A stretch of 64,000 bases of DNA from JAEUKA01 sp035328405 (GCA_035328405.1 DAOLIT010000001.1:1-64000); one strand, 5' to 3'; shown: positions 43,945 through 54,034, counted from the stretch's first letter. Notes: generated by a model from the sequence alone, not told the origin. Made by a program: numbers and translations.

Positions 43945-46440
43945 ATGAAACGGAGTGCTTTGGGTAGGCGTCTGTTTGTGGGTGTACTTTGTGCGGGTCT
44001 TGCCACGAGCGTGTGGGCGCAGGATTCCGATGAGGAAGGGCGGCGGAAAAGTCCCAAGAAGTCGCAAGACCTGTGCGAGGTTGCCGATGACAACCTGTCA
44101 CGGGCGGCCCAAGCGATCTTGCGAGACGAAAATCGACGCCCGGCCTTTCCGACGACCAAGCGCTGGGACAAACGCACGTCCCCCAAACATCTGGATCAGG
44201 TGGAACGTCGTTTTGCGCTGCGTCCCAGTGAAAGAGAGCTTCTGTACAAAAACGGTTTCGTCGTGGTCGAGCGGGTGAACTTCCCGAGTTTCGGCCATGC
44301 GCTGCACGAAATGTATCAATCGGAGCTTCCTCTGTTTGTGTCGTTGGACGCGCTTTTGTATGCGGTGTATGCGTCGAATGACAACTTGATCGCCGACGTA
44401 GAAGACGCTCTGCTCGCCCCCACCCTTGCGCGTGTTCTTTCGTCTTTGCGACGCAAATTGCCGACGTTCGCGAGTGAACTGCTGCCCGAGACACAGCACG
44501 ATCTGGAGGTCTATCTGCGCGTGGCAGAGAAGCTGCTGAAAACGGGGCCGAAAACAGGGTCTATCGCAGCGGAAAACGAAGCGGACGCGATGGTGCAGAC
44601 GCTCCTCAAGAAAAATGGCCTTGTGGAGGTGTCTCTGTTTGGGAGGCCTCGCATCGTGGATGTTTCGCAGTATACGCCGCGCGGTCACTATGCCGGGAAG
44701 CCCGAGCGCGAAGCACTGTTTCAAACGGTGATGTGGCTGTCTCGGCTGGAACTCAACTTGGTTTCGCGTTCGTCTCGCAGTTCGGCCCCCGGAAACGTAC
44801 CAGACAAGCGAGAAACAGCTCGGGAAGCCAGGTTGGCTTGGGCGCTTGCGAGTTTGTGCGAGCATTCGGGGGTTCTCGATGATTTGGCGACGCTGGAAAA
44901 ACTGTGGACAGTGCTTGCGGGCCGAAGGGAGGATGTCTCTGTTCAAGACCTGCTCACACTGGCCAAAACCGCCCAGTTGACCCAGTTGAAAGACCTGCGC
45001 GATCCGCAAGCCGTCGAAAAACTCCAGCACGCCATCGGATCGGGTTTTGCGCGCACCGTTCCTTTGCACTACATGCCGCCGGGCACCAAGGAATTGCCGG
45101 TAATCGCGACGCTGCTTGGCCCGCGCATCGTGGCAGATGCCCAGGCGCTCAAGCCGGTTGTCCATGACGAAACCCCCGAAAAATACGGCGTGGCGTTCGC
45201 AGAGGTCGCGTTCGGCCTCGGTCACGATCGCGCGCTTCAGTACCTTTCCTCAGAACTCAAGAAACATCCTGGGTTGCGCGGAAAGTTGAATGCCTCCCGT
45301 AGTCTGTTTGCGTGGCAAGGCCCAAAAGGAATGCAGACAGACTTGTATGCAACGTGGTTTGCGGCTTTGCGGGGGCTGTCTTCCCCTTTGCGGGGTACGA
45401 CGCCATCTTTTATGGGAACCGAGGCGTATACCGACTTCCGCTTGAACTCCGCAGCAGCCGGATACGCGCAGATCAAGCACAATTATGTGTTGTCTGTAGG
45501 GCAGCCCTATTTCTTCGGTGGATGCGAAATCCCAGACGGTTTTGTCGAGCCGAACTCGGATGTGATTCGGTCTTTGCGGGAATACGCTCGGCGCGGGGAA
45601 TTGGCGTTTCATGATCTGGATGCAAAGAACACCTGGAAGGCCCTTTCATACTTTCGCGATTTGGGAAAACAGCTCGATGTGTTGTCTGTGATTGTCGAAG
45701 ATGAACTCGAAGGGAAGCCTCTTTCTGCGGAAGAGAAACGCTATCTGTCGATGGTCGTTGAAATGCGTCCGGGCACAACGGGAGAACCCCCAACATACAC
45801 AGGATGGTATTTCGATTTGCTCCGCCGCCGTTCTTCAGAGGGGCTATCTAGTGCGAAACTCATCGCGGATTACTACACCTCCACTGAGTTGCAGGAGGTG
45901 TCTTACGTAGGGACAAACGATGTCGTGCTGGGTTTGTTTGTGGTGGACACAGGAGGCCCCCCGCGCGTCGTTGCGGGCCCTGTCCTTGCTGCCTATGAAA
46001 CCCACCATTCCTTGCAGGCCACACCGTCGCGTCTTTCGGATGAGACCGCAGCCCAACTGCCCAGCCAATCGCGACTGGCACCCTGGTCACAAAGCTACAC
46101 CGCCAAGGCCCCCACAGAAGTCCCAGACTTGTCCTTGACGTTTGATCCGGATGCTTCGCTCGACATCATGCTTGAGACCCCCAAACCACTGACCGCAGTC
46201 ACGGTGTCTCTGCTCGATCATCACCGTCAACCGATCGCATCCCAACATCGGTCGTTTCCCAAGGGAAAAACCGTCTTTCGCTTTCCAACCCGAAACAAGA
46301 AAAGACAGGTGATCATCGCCAAGCAGATTGCGGGAATCAGCGTCAAGAAAGGGGAGTTTTTTGTGTGGGCTGAAATCGAGCGGTCCAAACCCGAAAGCGG
46401 AATCCACATCGACACACGGAAGTCCCCTCAAAAACCCTAG
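43945..46440 (+). CDS. Secreted DUF3160-family protein
   Basis: 831 residues. A signal peptide (ending TSVWAQD) is followed by a low-complexity Lys/Ser/Glu stretch and then the long DUF3160-type region. Recognisable segments are LLYKNGFVVVERVNFPSFGHALHEMYQSELPLFVSLDALLYAVY near 105-150, and later GTEAYTDFRLNSAAAGYAQIKHN and FVEPNSDVIRSLREYARRG. The family is extracytoplasmic with no established activity and is common in Myxococcota and other sediment bacteria. It stands alone, with no obvious partner, and ends 74 bases before a convergent small gene. Confidence 0.8.
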   Translation: MKRSALGRRLFVGVLCAGLATSVWAQDSDEEGRRKSPKKSQDLCEVADDNLSRAAQAILRDENRRPAFPTTKRWDKRTSPKHLDQVERRFALRPSERELLYKNGFVVVERVNFPSFGHALHEMYQSELPLFVSLDALLYAVYASNDNLIADVEDALLAPTLARVLSSLRRKLPTFASELLPETQHDLEVYLRVAEKLLKTGPKTGSIAAENEADAMVQTLLKKNGLVEVSLFGRPRIVDVSQYTPRGHYAGKPEREALFQTVMWLSRLELNLVSRSSRSSAPGNVPDKRETAREARLAWALASLCEHSGVLDDLATLEKLWTVLAGRREDVSVQDLLTLAKTAQLTQLKDLRDPQAVEKLQHAIGSGFARTVPLHYMPPGTKELPVIATLLGPRIVADAQALKPVVHDETPEKYGVAFAEVAFGLGHDRALQYLSSELKKHPGLRGKLNASRSLFAWQGPKGMQTDLYATWFAALRGLSSPLRGTTPSFMGTEAYTDFRLNSAAAGYAQIKHNYVLSVGQPYFFGGCEIPDGFVEPNSDVIRSLREYARRGELAFHDLDAKNTWKALSYFRDLGKQLDVLSVIVEDELEGKPLSAEEKRYLSMVVEMRPGTTGEPPTYTGWYFDLLRRRSSEGLSSAKLIADYYTSTELQEVSYVGTNDVVLGLFVVDTGGPPRVVAGPVLAAYETHHSLQATPSRLSDETAAQLPSQSRLAPWSQSYTAKAPTEVPDLSLTFDPDASLDIMLETPKPLTAVTVSLLDHHRQPIASQHRSFPKGKTVFRFPTRNKKRQVIIAKQIAGISVKKGEFFVWAEIERSKPESGIHIDTRKSPQKP

Positions 46441-46514
46441 TCGGCAAGCCCGCGCCCAAGTTTTTTCATGAGCGCGTTTCCATTGCGACCTGTCCAGTTC
46501 CCATCCATGGCTGT

Positions 46515-46931
46515 CTACTGGGCGTTGCGAATCAAATTGCGGCGGCGTTCGCGCAGATCTTCTCTGTGCTCGCGAATCAGCTCTCGCATCGACTTGGCCC
46601 CAGCGAGCCCCTTTTCCGCTCGCACTTCGCGCGCCTTTTGACCTACGGTGCGCCTGTCTTTGGAAGGCGATTCCGGGCGGTCACTCGCTTCCCGATCCTT
46701 GCGAAGCTCGGCGCGCAAAGCCGAAAGTTCACGCCTGACCTCCGCTCGCACAGCCGCCCGTTCGACCTGTCGATCGCCATTTCGCGCGACGTTTTGTTCC
46801 GCTACCCGCTCTGCCGCCGCCGGCGAACGACTCGGAAACTCCGGTTTGGTTTGCGGTTCGTCTGCCCGAGCCACTGCGCCCGCCAACAAAAGACCCCCAA
46901 CAAGGCCTGTCCAAAACGCTTGTTTCGTCAT
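46515..46931 (-). CDS. Small periplasmic Arg/Glu-rich coiled-coil protein
   Basis: 138 residues from ATG 46931; the longer frame from 46994 adds 21 residues before the signal. A signal peptide (LVGGLLLAGAVARADE) is followed by about 110 residues that are almost all charged helix (Arg, Glu, Lys, Ala), with heptad-like spacing in RAEVRRELSALRAELRKDRE. It resembles periplasmic Spy/CpxP-type small helical proteins in size and composition only. The gene is divergent from nifJ. The function is unknown. Confidence 0.6.
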   Translation of the reverse strand: MTKQAFWTGLVGGLLLAGAVARADEPQTKPEFPSRSPAAAERVAEQNVARNGDRQVERAAVRAEVRRELSALRAELRKDREASDRPESPSKDRRTVGQKAREVRAEKGLAGAKSMRELIREHREDLRERRRNLIRNAQ

Positions 46932-47172
46932 GAGGCATTTTCCCCCTTTCCACGGTAGGACGACAAAAAATCCCCCTCCGTTCCCAGGCCCCACGCAGAG
47001 GCGTGCATCGCCCCTCGTCCTATCGGCCTATCGGCTCGAATGCGTCTGTTTCTGTGCCTTTTCTTTTTCCACAAAACGCCTTCGCCCTCATAAGATCCTT
47101 CTTCGTGATGTAAGAACAGTGCTCTTTTCGAGTGACGAAGGCACACAGAACACATGTCAAAGAAGGGGTCGC

Positions 47173-50100
47173 ATGCCCGCCGTTACGATTGATGCAAACG
47201 AAGCCGTCGCGCTCGTCGCGCACAGGCTGAGTGAAGTGATCGCGATTTATCCCATCACCCCCGCTTCGTCGATGGGTGAGCTGGCCGACGAATGGTCTAC
47301 GCACGGACGCAAGAACTTGTGGGGTGAAGTCCCCAGGGTCGTCGAAATGCAGTCCGAGGCCGGTGCCATAGGTGCCGTCCATGGCGCGTTGCAGGCAGGT
47401 TCGCTGGCGACGACGTTTACTGCGTCGCAAGGTCTGCTGCTCATGATTCCCAACATGTTCAAAATCGCGGGCGAGCTTTTGCCGATGGTGTTGCATGTGG
47501 CGGCGCGGACGATTGCGACGCATGCGTTGTCGATTTTCGGCGACCACTCGGATGTGATGGCGTGTCGCTCGACGGGTTTCGCGATGTTGTGCGCAGGGTC
47601 GGTTCAAGAGGCGCAAGATTTTGCGGCCCTTGCGCACCAGGTCACGCTGACCACGCGGGTGCCGGTGCTTCATTTTTTTGACGGGTTTCGCACCTCGCAC
47701 GAGGTCGCGAAAATTCAACCTCTGTCGGACGAGACACTTCGCGCGATGGTGCCGCAACAGGCGATTTCGGGAGTGCGCGAACGAGCGATGACCCCGGATC
47801 ACCCTGTTTTGCGCGGAACAGCCCAAAATCCCGATACGTTCTTTCAGGCACGCGAGGCTTGCAATCCCTTTTACGATGCGTTTCCGGCGGCGCTCGTGGC
47901 GTGCATGGAAGAGTTTGCGACTCTCTCGGGCCGTCGGTACGGTTTGTTCGACTATGTGGGACATCCCGAGGCAGAGCGCGTGCTCGTACTGATGGGTTCG
48001 GGGGCAGAGGCCGCTCACGAAACGGTGGAATTTCTGCAAGAAAAAGGCGAGCGCGTCGGTGTGCTGAAAGTGCGCTTGTTTCGCCCGTTTTCGGTCGCGG
48101 CGTTTGCGGCGGCTTTGCCAAAGACCGTGAAAAAAGTAGCCGTCCTGGATCGCACCAAAGAGCCGGGTGCAGTCGGCGATCCGCTGTTCGTTGATGTGGT
48201 TGCCGCGATGTCGCAGGCGGTCGCAGAGGGGCTGTTTCCGCACATGCCGGTCCTCGTGGCCGGTCGATATGGTTTGTCGTCCAAGGAATTTACGCCCGCG
48301 ATGGTCATGTCGGTGTTCGCTGAACTGACTGCATCGAAACCGCGCAGGCAGTTCACGATTGGGATTCACGATGATGTGAGCAAGCTCTCGCTCGACTTTG
48401 ACAAGACGCAAAACATCGAACCAAGTGATGTGGTGCGCGCCGTTTTCTTTGGGTTGGGTTCCGATGGAACCGTCGGAAGCAACAAGAACACGATCAAGAT
48501 CATCGGAGAAGAAACGGACCATTTTGCGCAGGGCTACTTTGTGTATGACTCGCGCAAAGCAGGTGCCGTGACGGTGTCGCATTTGCGCTTTGGTCCGCGT
48601 CCGATTCGCGCGACGTACAAAATCGAGCGGGCCGGTTTTGTGGCGTGTCACCAGCCTCAGCTTTTGGATCGGTTCGAGGTCGCGGAGTTTGCGGATGAAG
48701 GAGCGACGTTTCTCCTCAACGCTCCGTGGCCGAAAGAACAGGCGTTCGATCTGTTGCCGCGAGAGGTGCAGCAAGTTCTGATTTCTCGCCGCATGCGCTT
48801 CTTCCTCATCGATGGACAACAGGTGGCGCGACAAGCGGGTCTTGGTCGAATGATCAGTACGGTGATGCAGACCTGCTTTTTTGCGCTGTCGGGTGTGTTG
48901 CCCAAAGACGTTGCGCTTCAAAAAATTCGAGAGGCTGCGCAGAAAACCTACGGCAAACGCGGGATTGAAGTGGTCAAACGCAACCTGGCCGCGATCGACA
49001 GCACGCTCGAGAACTTGTTTGAAGTGGAGGTACCCAAACTTCCGACTTCGATTCGACCGCGCCCAGACATTGTGCCCAGTGGTGCGCCGGATTTTGTGCA
49101 GCGCGTGACTGCGCTCATGTTGGCGGGTCATGGCGATTACTTGCCGGTGAGCGCGTTCCCGGTCGATGGCACTTGGCCGCTCGGCACCGCAGTGTATGAC
49201 CGGCGCAGCCTGGCGCAAACCATGCCGGTATGGGACCCAAGCGTCTGCATTCAATGCAACAAGTGCGCGCTGATTTGCCCACACGCAGCAATTCGGACGA
49301 CGATTTGCAACCCGACGGATTTGGCGGGGGCCCCGGTGGGTTTCGTTGCGGTCGATTACAAAGAACGCGACGCGAAACCGGGAACGAAGTATCGGGTGCA
49401 AGTTGCGCCGGACGATTGCACCGGTTGCGGGATTTGCGTTCAGGTTTGCCCGGCCAAAGACAAAACCAATCCGAAACACAAAGCCATCGACATGGCGGAG
49501 GCGGAACCTCTGAAAGCGCGTGAGCGCGAGACGTTCGAGTTTTTCCAACACTTGCCGCCGCCAGAACGTCGGTCGGTACACCTCGATGTCAAAGGCAGCC
49601 AGTTGCTTCCACCGCTGTTTGAGTTTTCGGGCGCGTGTGCGGGTTGTGGGGAAACGCCGTACTTGAAGCTGCTCACGCAGCTTTTTGGGGACCGGCTGAT
49701 GGTGGCCAATGCGACAGGTTGTTCGTCGATTTACGGAGGCAATTTGCCGACGACGCCGTGGTGTACAAACCAGGAAGGTCGCGGCCCAGCATGGGCAAAC
49801 TCGTTGTTCGAGGACAACGCAGAGTTTGGTCTGGGTTTCCGGCTCTCTATCGATCAGCACGCTCGGTATGCACAAAGTTTGCTGCGGGCGTGTGCGGTTG
49901 AAGTGGGTGAAGCACTCGCATCCGCGATTTTGGCAGCGAAACAAGACGACGAACCTGGCGTTCTCGATCAGCGCGAGCGGGTGGCCGAACTGAAACGGCG
50001 GCTCAAGAACAGTCGGCAGGCCGAGGCGCGTTTGTTGGAAGAACTGGCCGACTATCTGGTCCGAAAAAGCGTTTGGATCATCGGCGGCGACGGTTGGGCG

Positions 50101-50787
50101 TATGACATCGGGTTTGGCGGGCTCGACCATGTGATTGCTTCGGGCGAGGATGTAAACCTGCTCGTGCTCGACACAGAGGTGTATTCCAACACCGGCGGAC
50201 AACAGTCCAAATCGACGCCGATTGGAGCCGCAGCGAAGTTTGCTGCAGCAGGCAAAGAGCTTCCGAAAAAAGACCTCGGCATGCACGCGATGATGTACGG
50301 CCATGTATACGTAGCGCGCATCGCGATGGGTGCCAAAGATGCGCAAACCGTCAAAGCGATTCTCGAGGCTGAAAGCTATCGTGGCCCGTCCCTCATCATC
50401 GCGTACAGCCACTGCATTGCGCATGGATACGACTTGCAAATGGGCGCGGAACAGCAGCGTTTGGCGGTCGATTCGGGCGTGTGGCCGCTCTATCGCTTTG
50501 ACCCGCGCCGTTTGGATGTTGGTGAAGCGCCGCTCAAACTCGATGCCACGCCGGGCAAAGCGAAAGTGCAGCAGTACATGGCCAACGAAGGCCGTTTCCG
50601 CATGGTGGAACTTTCCGACCCGGCCCGATATCGGCAACTGCTCAAAGCCGCCGAGCGGGACGTGCTGATGAGGCAAGCCATGTATCAACACTTGCAAAGT
50701 CTGAAAGTGCCTTCGCTTGCGCCCGCAGAGCCAAAGAGCAGTGACTCGAACGACAAATCGCCAAGTCCTGGGAAGGAAGAACGATGA
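47173..50787 (+). CDS. nifJ: Pyruvate:ferredoxin (flavodoxin) oxidoreductase
   Basis: 1204 residues from ATG 47173, supported by AAGGGG upstream; the frame extends to 46648 but through the divergent promoter region. It oxidises pyruvate with coenzyme A to acetyl-CoA and CO2, passing electrons to ferredoxin or flavodoxin; cytoplasmic. Domains run in NifJ order: the N-terminal domain (AVALVAHRLSEVIAIYPITP), the gamma-like region, a two-cluster ferredoxin insert (CIQCNKCALICP near 692 and CTGCGICVQVCP near 755), and the thiamine-diphosphate domain (GDGWAYDIGFGG near 971, DTEVYSNTGGQQSKSTP). It is full length. It indicates an anaerobic or facultative metabolism. It is coupled to the next gene by an ATGA overlap. 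Confidence 0.96.
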   Translation: MPAVTIDANEAVALVAHRLSEVIAIYPITPASSMGELADEWSTHGRKNLWGEVPRVVEMQSEAGAIGAVHGALQAGSLATTFTASQGLLLMIPNMFKIAGELLPMVLHVAARTIATHALSIFGDHSDVMACRSTGFAMLCAGSVQEAQDFAALAHQVTLTTRVPVLHFFDGFRTSHEVAKIQPLSDETLRAMVPQQAISGVRERAMTPDHPVLRGTAQNPDTFFQAREACNPFYDAFPAALVACMEEFATLSGRRYGLFDYVGHPEAERVLVLMGSGAEAAHETVEFLQEKGERVGVLKVRLFRPFSVAAFAAALPKTVKKVAVLDRTKEPGAVGDPLFVDVVAAMSQAVAEGLFPHMPVLVAGRYGLSSKEFTPAMVMSVFAELTASKPRRQFTIGIHDDVSKLSLDFDKTQNIEPSDVVRAVFFGLGSDGTVGSNKNTIKIIGEETDHFAQGYFVYDSRKAGAVTVSHLRFGPRPIRATYKIERAGFVACHQPQLLDRFEVAEFADEGATFLLNAPWPKEQAFDLLPREVQQVLISRRMRFFLIDGQQVARQAGLGRMISTVMQTCFFALSGVLPKDVALQKIREAAQKTYGKRGIEVVKRNLAAIDSTLENLFEVEVPKLPTSIRPRPDIVPSGAPDFVQRVTALMLAGHGDYLPVSAFPVDGTWPLGTAVYDRRSLAQTMPVWDPSVCIQCNKCALICPHAAIRTTICNPTDLAGAPVGFVAVDYKERDAKPGTKYRVQVAPDDCTGCGICVQVCPAKDKTNPKHKAIDMAEAEPLKARERETFEFFQHLPPPERRSVHLDVKGSQLLPPLFEFSGACAGCGETPYLKLLTQLFGDRLMVANATGCSSIYGGNLPTTPWCTNQEGRGPAWANSLFEDNAEFGLGFRLSIDQHARYAQSLLRACAVEVGEALASAILAAKQDDEPGVLDQRERVAELKRRLKNSRQAEARLLEELADYLVRKSVWIIGGDGWAYDIGFGGLDHVIASGEDVNLLVLDTEVYSNTGGQQSKSTPIGAAAKFAAAGKELPKKDLGMHAMMYGHVYVARIAMGAKDAQTVKAILEAESYRGPSLIIAYSHCIAHGYDLQMGAEQQRLAVDSGVWPLYRFDPRRLDVGEAPLKLDATPGKAKVQQYMANEGRFRMVELSDPARYRQLLKAAERDVLMRQAMYQHLQSLKVPSLAPAEPKSSDSNDKSPSPGKEER

Positions 50788-51782
50788 AACTCGCGACGAA
50801 GTATTTGGGCCTCGATCTTGCGCACCCGCTGATGCCGGGTGCCTCGCCGCTGGCCGATGATTTGGACAGCGTAAGACGACTCGAAGACGCCGGTGCGGCA
50901 GCCATCGTGATGCGCTCTTTGTTCGAGGAACAGGTCGCGCTCGAATCGCTGGGTGCGTACCAACACATGGACACACACGGCGACATGTTCGCCGAAGCGC
51001 AGAGCTACTTTCCTTCGACGGATGTGTTTGCGTTGCGCGCCGATGCCTATTTGGACCTGCTGCATCGCATTCGGAGCTCCGTTGGTGTTCCCGTGATTGC
51101 GTCGCTCAACGGAACGACGAAAGGCGGTTGGTTGCAGTATGCGCGGCAACTCGAGGAAGCCGGAGCGCACGCGCTGGAACTCAATCTCTATTCGCTGCAA
51201 TCGTCCCAGGCGATATCCGCAGCCCAAATCGAGCAAGCTCAGATCGAAATCGTGAGGGAAGTCGTCAGCAGCGTGCGCATTCCCATCGCTGTGAAGTTGT
51301 CACCGTTTTATACGGGTCTGCCTCACTTTGTGGCCGAACTCTTCAAGGCAGGCGCGCGAGGCGTGGTGCTGTTCAATCGCTTCTACCAGCCAGATATTGA
51401 TGAGGAAGCACTCGACAACGTGCTCGAACTTCACCTGTCCACGCCTGCCGAGTTGCTTATGCGGCTGCGTTGGCTCGCGATTGTGTCTCCGCACGGTGGC
51501 GGTTCGCTCGCGTGTTCGGGCGGCGTACACAGACCTACCGATGTCATCAAGGCCCTCATGGCCGGGGCGAACGTCGTGCAAGTGGTGTCGTCTTTGCTGC
51601 AAAACGGCCCGTCTCAACTGAGGAAATTGCTCGATGGAATGTCGCAGTGGATGGAAGCACACGAGTACGAAGATGTGAACCAGCTCGTCGGATGTATGAA
51701 CCACGCGCGCTCGCCGAATCCGTCTGCCTATGAAAGAGCAAACTACATCCGTCTTCTGAGCACGTTCCACCCGAAAAACTGA
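50784..51782 (+). CDS. Dihydroorotate dehydrogenase-like protein partnered with NifJ
   Basis: 332 residues with the FMN-binding TIM-barrel plan of the PyrD superfamily: MKLATKYLGLDLAHPLMPGA, VIASLNGTTKGGWLQYARQLEEAG, LELNLY, VKLSPFY, GARGVVLFNRFYQPD, LACSGGVHRPTDVIKAL. It is a separate branch from true PyrD and is very often encoded directly downstream of nifJ, as here with an ATGA overlap. A role in electron transfer or in pyrimidine oxidation linked to the ferredoxin pool is possible, but none is established. Confidence 0.88.
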   Translation: MKLATKYLGLDLAHPLMPGASPLADDLDSVRRLEDAGAAAIVMRSLFEEQVALESLGAYQHMDTHGDMFAEAQSYFPSTDVFALRADAYLDLLHRIRSSVGVPVIASLNGTTKGGWLQYARQLEEAGAHALELNLYSLQSSQAISAAQIEQAQIEIVREVVSSVRIPIAVKLSPFYTGLPHFVAELFKAGARGVVLFNRFYQPDIDEEALDNVLELHLSTPAELLMRLRWLAIVSPHGGGSLACSGGVHRPTDVIKALMAGANVVQVVSSLLQNGPSQLRKLLDGMSQWMEAHEYEDVNQLVGCMNHARSPNPSAYERANYIRLLSTFHPKN

Positions 51783-52152
51783 TTCCTGCCACCACTTCCC
51801 CACCTATCGCACCGCACACCTGGCCGTTCCCGCGTTCCTGTGTGCCTTCGGAACTCTGGCTGATGTCGGGTCAGGAACCAAAAGGCACGGCAGCCTTTTT
51901 GTTTGCAAAGGACACAAAAAGAACAACAAAGACGGGACAAGCAAAGTTTGAAGGAGAAGCAAGCCGCGCAAACAGCGGCAGGGAAAGGTAGTTCCCGCCC
52001 AGAAACGTAGCCCCAGATTGGTGACGGGCGAGGGCGCAGGCGGACGAGCGCGACAGTGCCCGAAACGAAGTGTGGGGGGGAGCAGCCGCTACGGCTGTGA
52101 GCACGCTCGACATAGCCAACGCCCACCACAGTAGGTTGTGGGCGGGAACGGG
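51783..52152. other. Gene-poor 370-base gap with repeated palindromic elements
   Basis: No convincing gene is seen. The octamer GTTCCCGC recurs: CCGTTCCCGC at 51824-51833 has its exact inverse GCGGGAACGG at 52142-52151, and GTTCCCGCCC at 51991-52000 has its inverse GGGCGGGAAC at 52140-52149. A perfect small hairpin CAGCCG-cta-CGGCTG lies at 52083-52097. The arrangement could be a small non-autonomous mobile element, a REP-type repeat, or a structured RNA. An 82-residue minus-strand frame (51871-52119) crosses the terminator hairpin and is not considered real. Confidence 0.45.
51880..51904 (+). terminator. Rho-independent terminator after the nifJ unit
   Basis: AAAAGGC (51880-51886) pairs with GCCTTTT (51893-51899) around a six-base loop and runs into TTGTTT. 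It lies 98 bases after the stop of the dihydroorotate-dehydrogenase-like gene. The A-rich 5' arm would make it work in both directions. Confidence 0.6.
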
Positions 52153-53880
52153 CTAGCGAATCAAAGCGGGATAGGTGAGCGTCATCGGGTCCCCGCTGAA
52201 TTCGGGGAATTTCACGCCCTTGACAATGCGCACGACGCAATCATTCGGCCCCGACGCATCGCTGACTTTTCCGTTGCGACCGATGGTCAATTTCACCGAA
52301 ACGACGCCCGACGCACCCTCTGCTTTGCAAGAAGAGAAGTTTGCGGATTTGAGCGTACTCATGATGACGCCGCGATCGAGATTCTCAGGCAGGTCTTTCT
52401 TTTCCGCCTTTTGAGGTTTGCCACCCGAACCGCTGGACGCTGAATCGAGCAAGCTGTCCAAATCGTCCTTCGCTGCTTTCGGCTTCTCAGCCGCCTTCTT
52501 CGGTGGAGGCGGTGCCTCGTCTGGTGCTTTGCCTGGACCGGCCTTCTCTGGCGGCGGAGCCGCTTCTTTCGGTTGCGCAGCAGCCTTTCCCTTCTCGGAT
52601 TTGCCGCTGGACTTGCCACTGGACTTGGGCGAACTCCCTTCCTTGGTTGGCGTGTCCGCTTTGGCGCTCGTGTCTGTCTTGCCCGAGGATTCCGGTTTGG
52701 TCGCTTTGGTTTCGCTCGGAGTCGTCGAAATCGTCGTGCCAGGATTGGGTGTCGTGCCTCCACCGACTTGTGTCGTACTCGTCCCGGCATTGGTTGGATT
52801 TTGAGCGATCGGCTTGGGCGTGTCCGCCGAAAGAACGACCACAAGAAGCGCTATCAGGCCGACGATCATCGCGCCGCCGACTCCGACCAGGCCCCACACC
52901 CACTTCGGCGTTCCCTCGGATTGAGCCGTGGGGACCAGGACGGCGGGCGCAACCGGAGCAAAAACCGGCGCGATATCTGGGCCGCCAAACAGATCGGGAG
53001 CTTTGTTCGCATTGGCGGAACCCATCGGTCCACCCAAGTGCTGGGCAGCCATCGCGCGAATGTCGATCAAGCCAGAAGCTTCCGACTGCCCGCTTCCATA
53101 GCCCGCTTGCTGCGATGATGCCTGCCCGCCGCCGCTGCCACCACCGCCACCAGCCAGCGCAGACAAGTTGTTGAGCGAAAAGAGAACCGAGTTCTCGCTG
53201 CGCGCTCCGGTCATCCCTCCAACAGAACCGCCACCTCCAGCATCCACGGCGGGGGCGGCCTGCTGGGCAACCTGTTGCGCCGCCTGCGCAGCCATTTGTG
53301 CTTCACGAGCGGCTTGCGCAGCCTGTAGTTGGGCGCGCGCATCATTCCCGCCTTCGGAATACAGTGTGGCTGCCGTCGGTGCTGCCGTCTTCACGGGCTC
53401 TTGCGCTGCGATTCCAGCCACGGCGTCAGATCCAGGCGTCGGTGCGGCTTGATCTGCCTGTTGCGGCTCTGGAGACTCGTTTCGCTGGGTCGCGGGCTCG
53501 CTGGTTGCGCCGGCGAAAATTTCCTTGAACACGTCGATCGCGGAAAGCTTGAGCCAATCTTCAAAGCCCTCTTTCCAGCCGTACGTATCGGCGTTCACTT
53601 GCCCGGCTTTCACCTTGGCGCGAACTTCCTCTGCGGTCATCGGGCCCACTTGTTCTCGATCGATCACCAAGTGCCATACCGATTCACCCGCAGCCGGCTC
53701 AGGTGCTGCCGCCGCGCTCTCCGCAGGTGCGTCACCTGCAGCGGCCCCAGTGGAACCGTCATTCTTCCCAACAACGATGACATGGCCGCATTTTTTGCAG
53801 CGGATCTTGAACGCCTTGCCGCTAACTTTCTCGTCGGCAATTTGATACTTGGTTGCGCAGTTGTCGCAAACGATTTTCAT
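52153..53880 (-). CDS. AgmX/PglI-type zinc-ribbon, GYF, transmembrane protein
   Basis: 575 residues. The N-terminus is an MJ0042-type zinc ribbon (Cys 5, 8, 28, 31; MKIVCDNCATKYQIAD). A GYF_2-like domain follows (WHLVIDREQVGPMTAEEVRA, GWKEGFEDWLKL), then Ala/Gln- and Gly-rich linkers and one membrane helix (WVWGLVGVGGAMIVGLIALLVVVL). A long Pro/Lys/Ser-rich periplasmic spacer ends in an AgmX/PglI C-terminal domain (GVVSVKLTIGRNGKVSDAS, VKFPEFSGDP), which resembles a TonB C-terminal fold. AgmX is a gliding-motility protein of Myxococcus; homologues occur widely in Myxococcota, so motility is only one possibility. It is encoded alone. Confidence 0.85.
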   Translation of the reverse strand: MKIVCDNCATKYQIADEKVSGKAFKIRCKKCGHVIVVGKNDGSTGAAAGDAPAESAAAAPEPAAGESVWHLVIDREQVGPMTAEEVRAKVKAGQVNADTYGWKEGFEDWLKLSAIDVFKEIFAGATSEPATQRNESPEPQQADQAAPTPGSDAVAGIAAQEPVKTAAPTAATLYSEGGNDARAQLQAAQAAREAQMAAQAAQQVAQQAAPAVDAGGGGSVGGMTGARSENSVLFSLNNLSALAGGGGGSGGGQASSQQAGYGSGQSEASGLIDIRAMAAQHLGGPMGSANANKAPDLFGGPDIAPVFAPVAPAVLVPTAQSEGTPKWVWGLVGVGGAMIVGLIALLVVVLSADTPKPIAQNPTNAGTSTTQVGGGTTPNPGTTISTTPSETKATKPESSGKTDTSAKADTPTKEGSSPKSSGKSSGKSEKGKAAAQPKEAAPPPEKAGPGKAPDEAPPPPKKAAEKPKAAKDDLDSLLDSASSGSGGKPQKAEKKDLPENLDRGVIMSTLKSANFSSCKAEGASGVVSVKLTIGRNGKVSDASGPNDCVVRIVKGVKFPEFSGDPMTLTYPALIR

Positions 53881-54034
53881 GTTGGAACAATCCCCTCTAC
53901 GGACTCGAGGCGGTGGCCAATGAAGCCCAGCTTATACGATGCGCGCTTTCGGCTGCAAGCTCGGTTCATGAAGGCCACCACCGGAACACTGACCAGGAAC
54001 ACATGCCACTGGGCTATTTGCGCGCTAACCATCG

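Noticed and set aside
46648..47172. 175-codon extension of NifJ
   Set aside because: It runs antisense through a small signal-peptide gene; the ATG at 47173 has a ribosome site and the conserved NifJ start.
47020..50976. A very long minus-strand open frame (about 1318 codons) opposite nifJ
   Set aside because: It is the antisense of a confirmed NifJ with codon bias that removes stops; the translation is Arg/His-rich with no domain.
51871..52119. 82-residue minus-strand frame in the gap after the nifJ unit
   Set aside because: It spans a terminator hairpin and palindromic repeats, has no ribosome site and no recognised domain.
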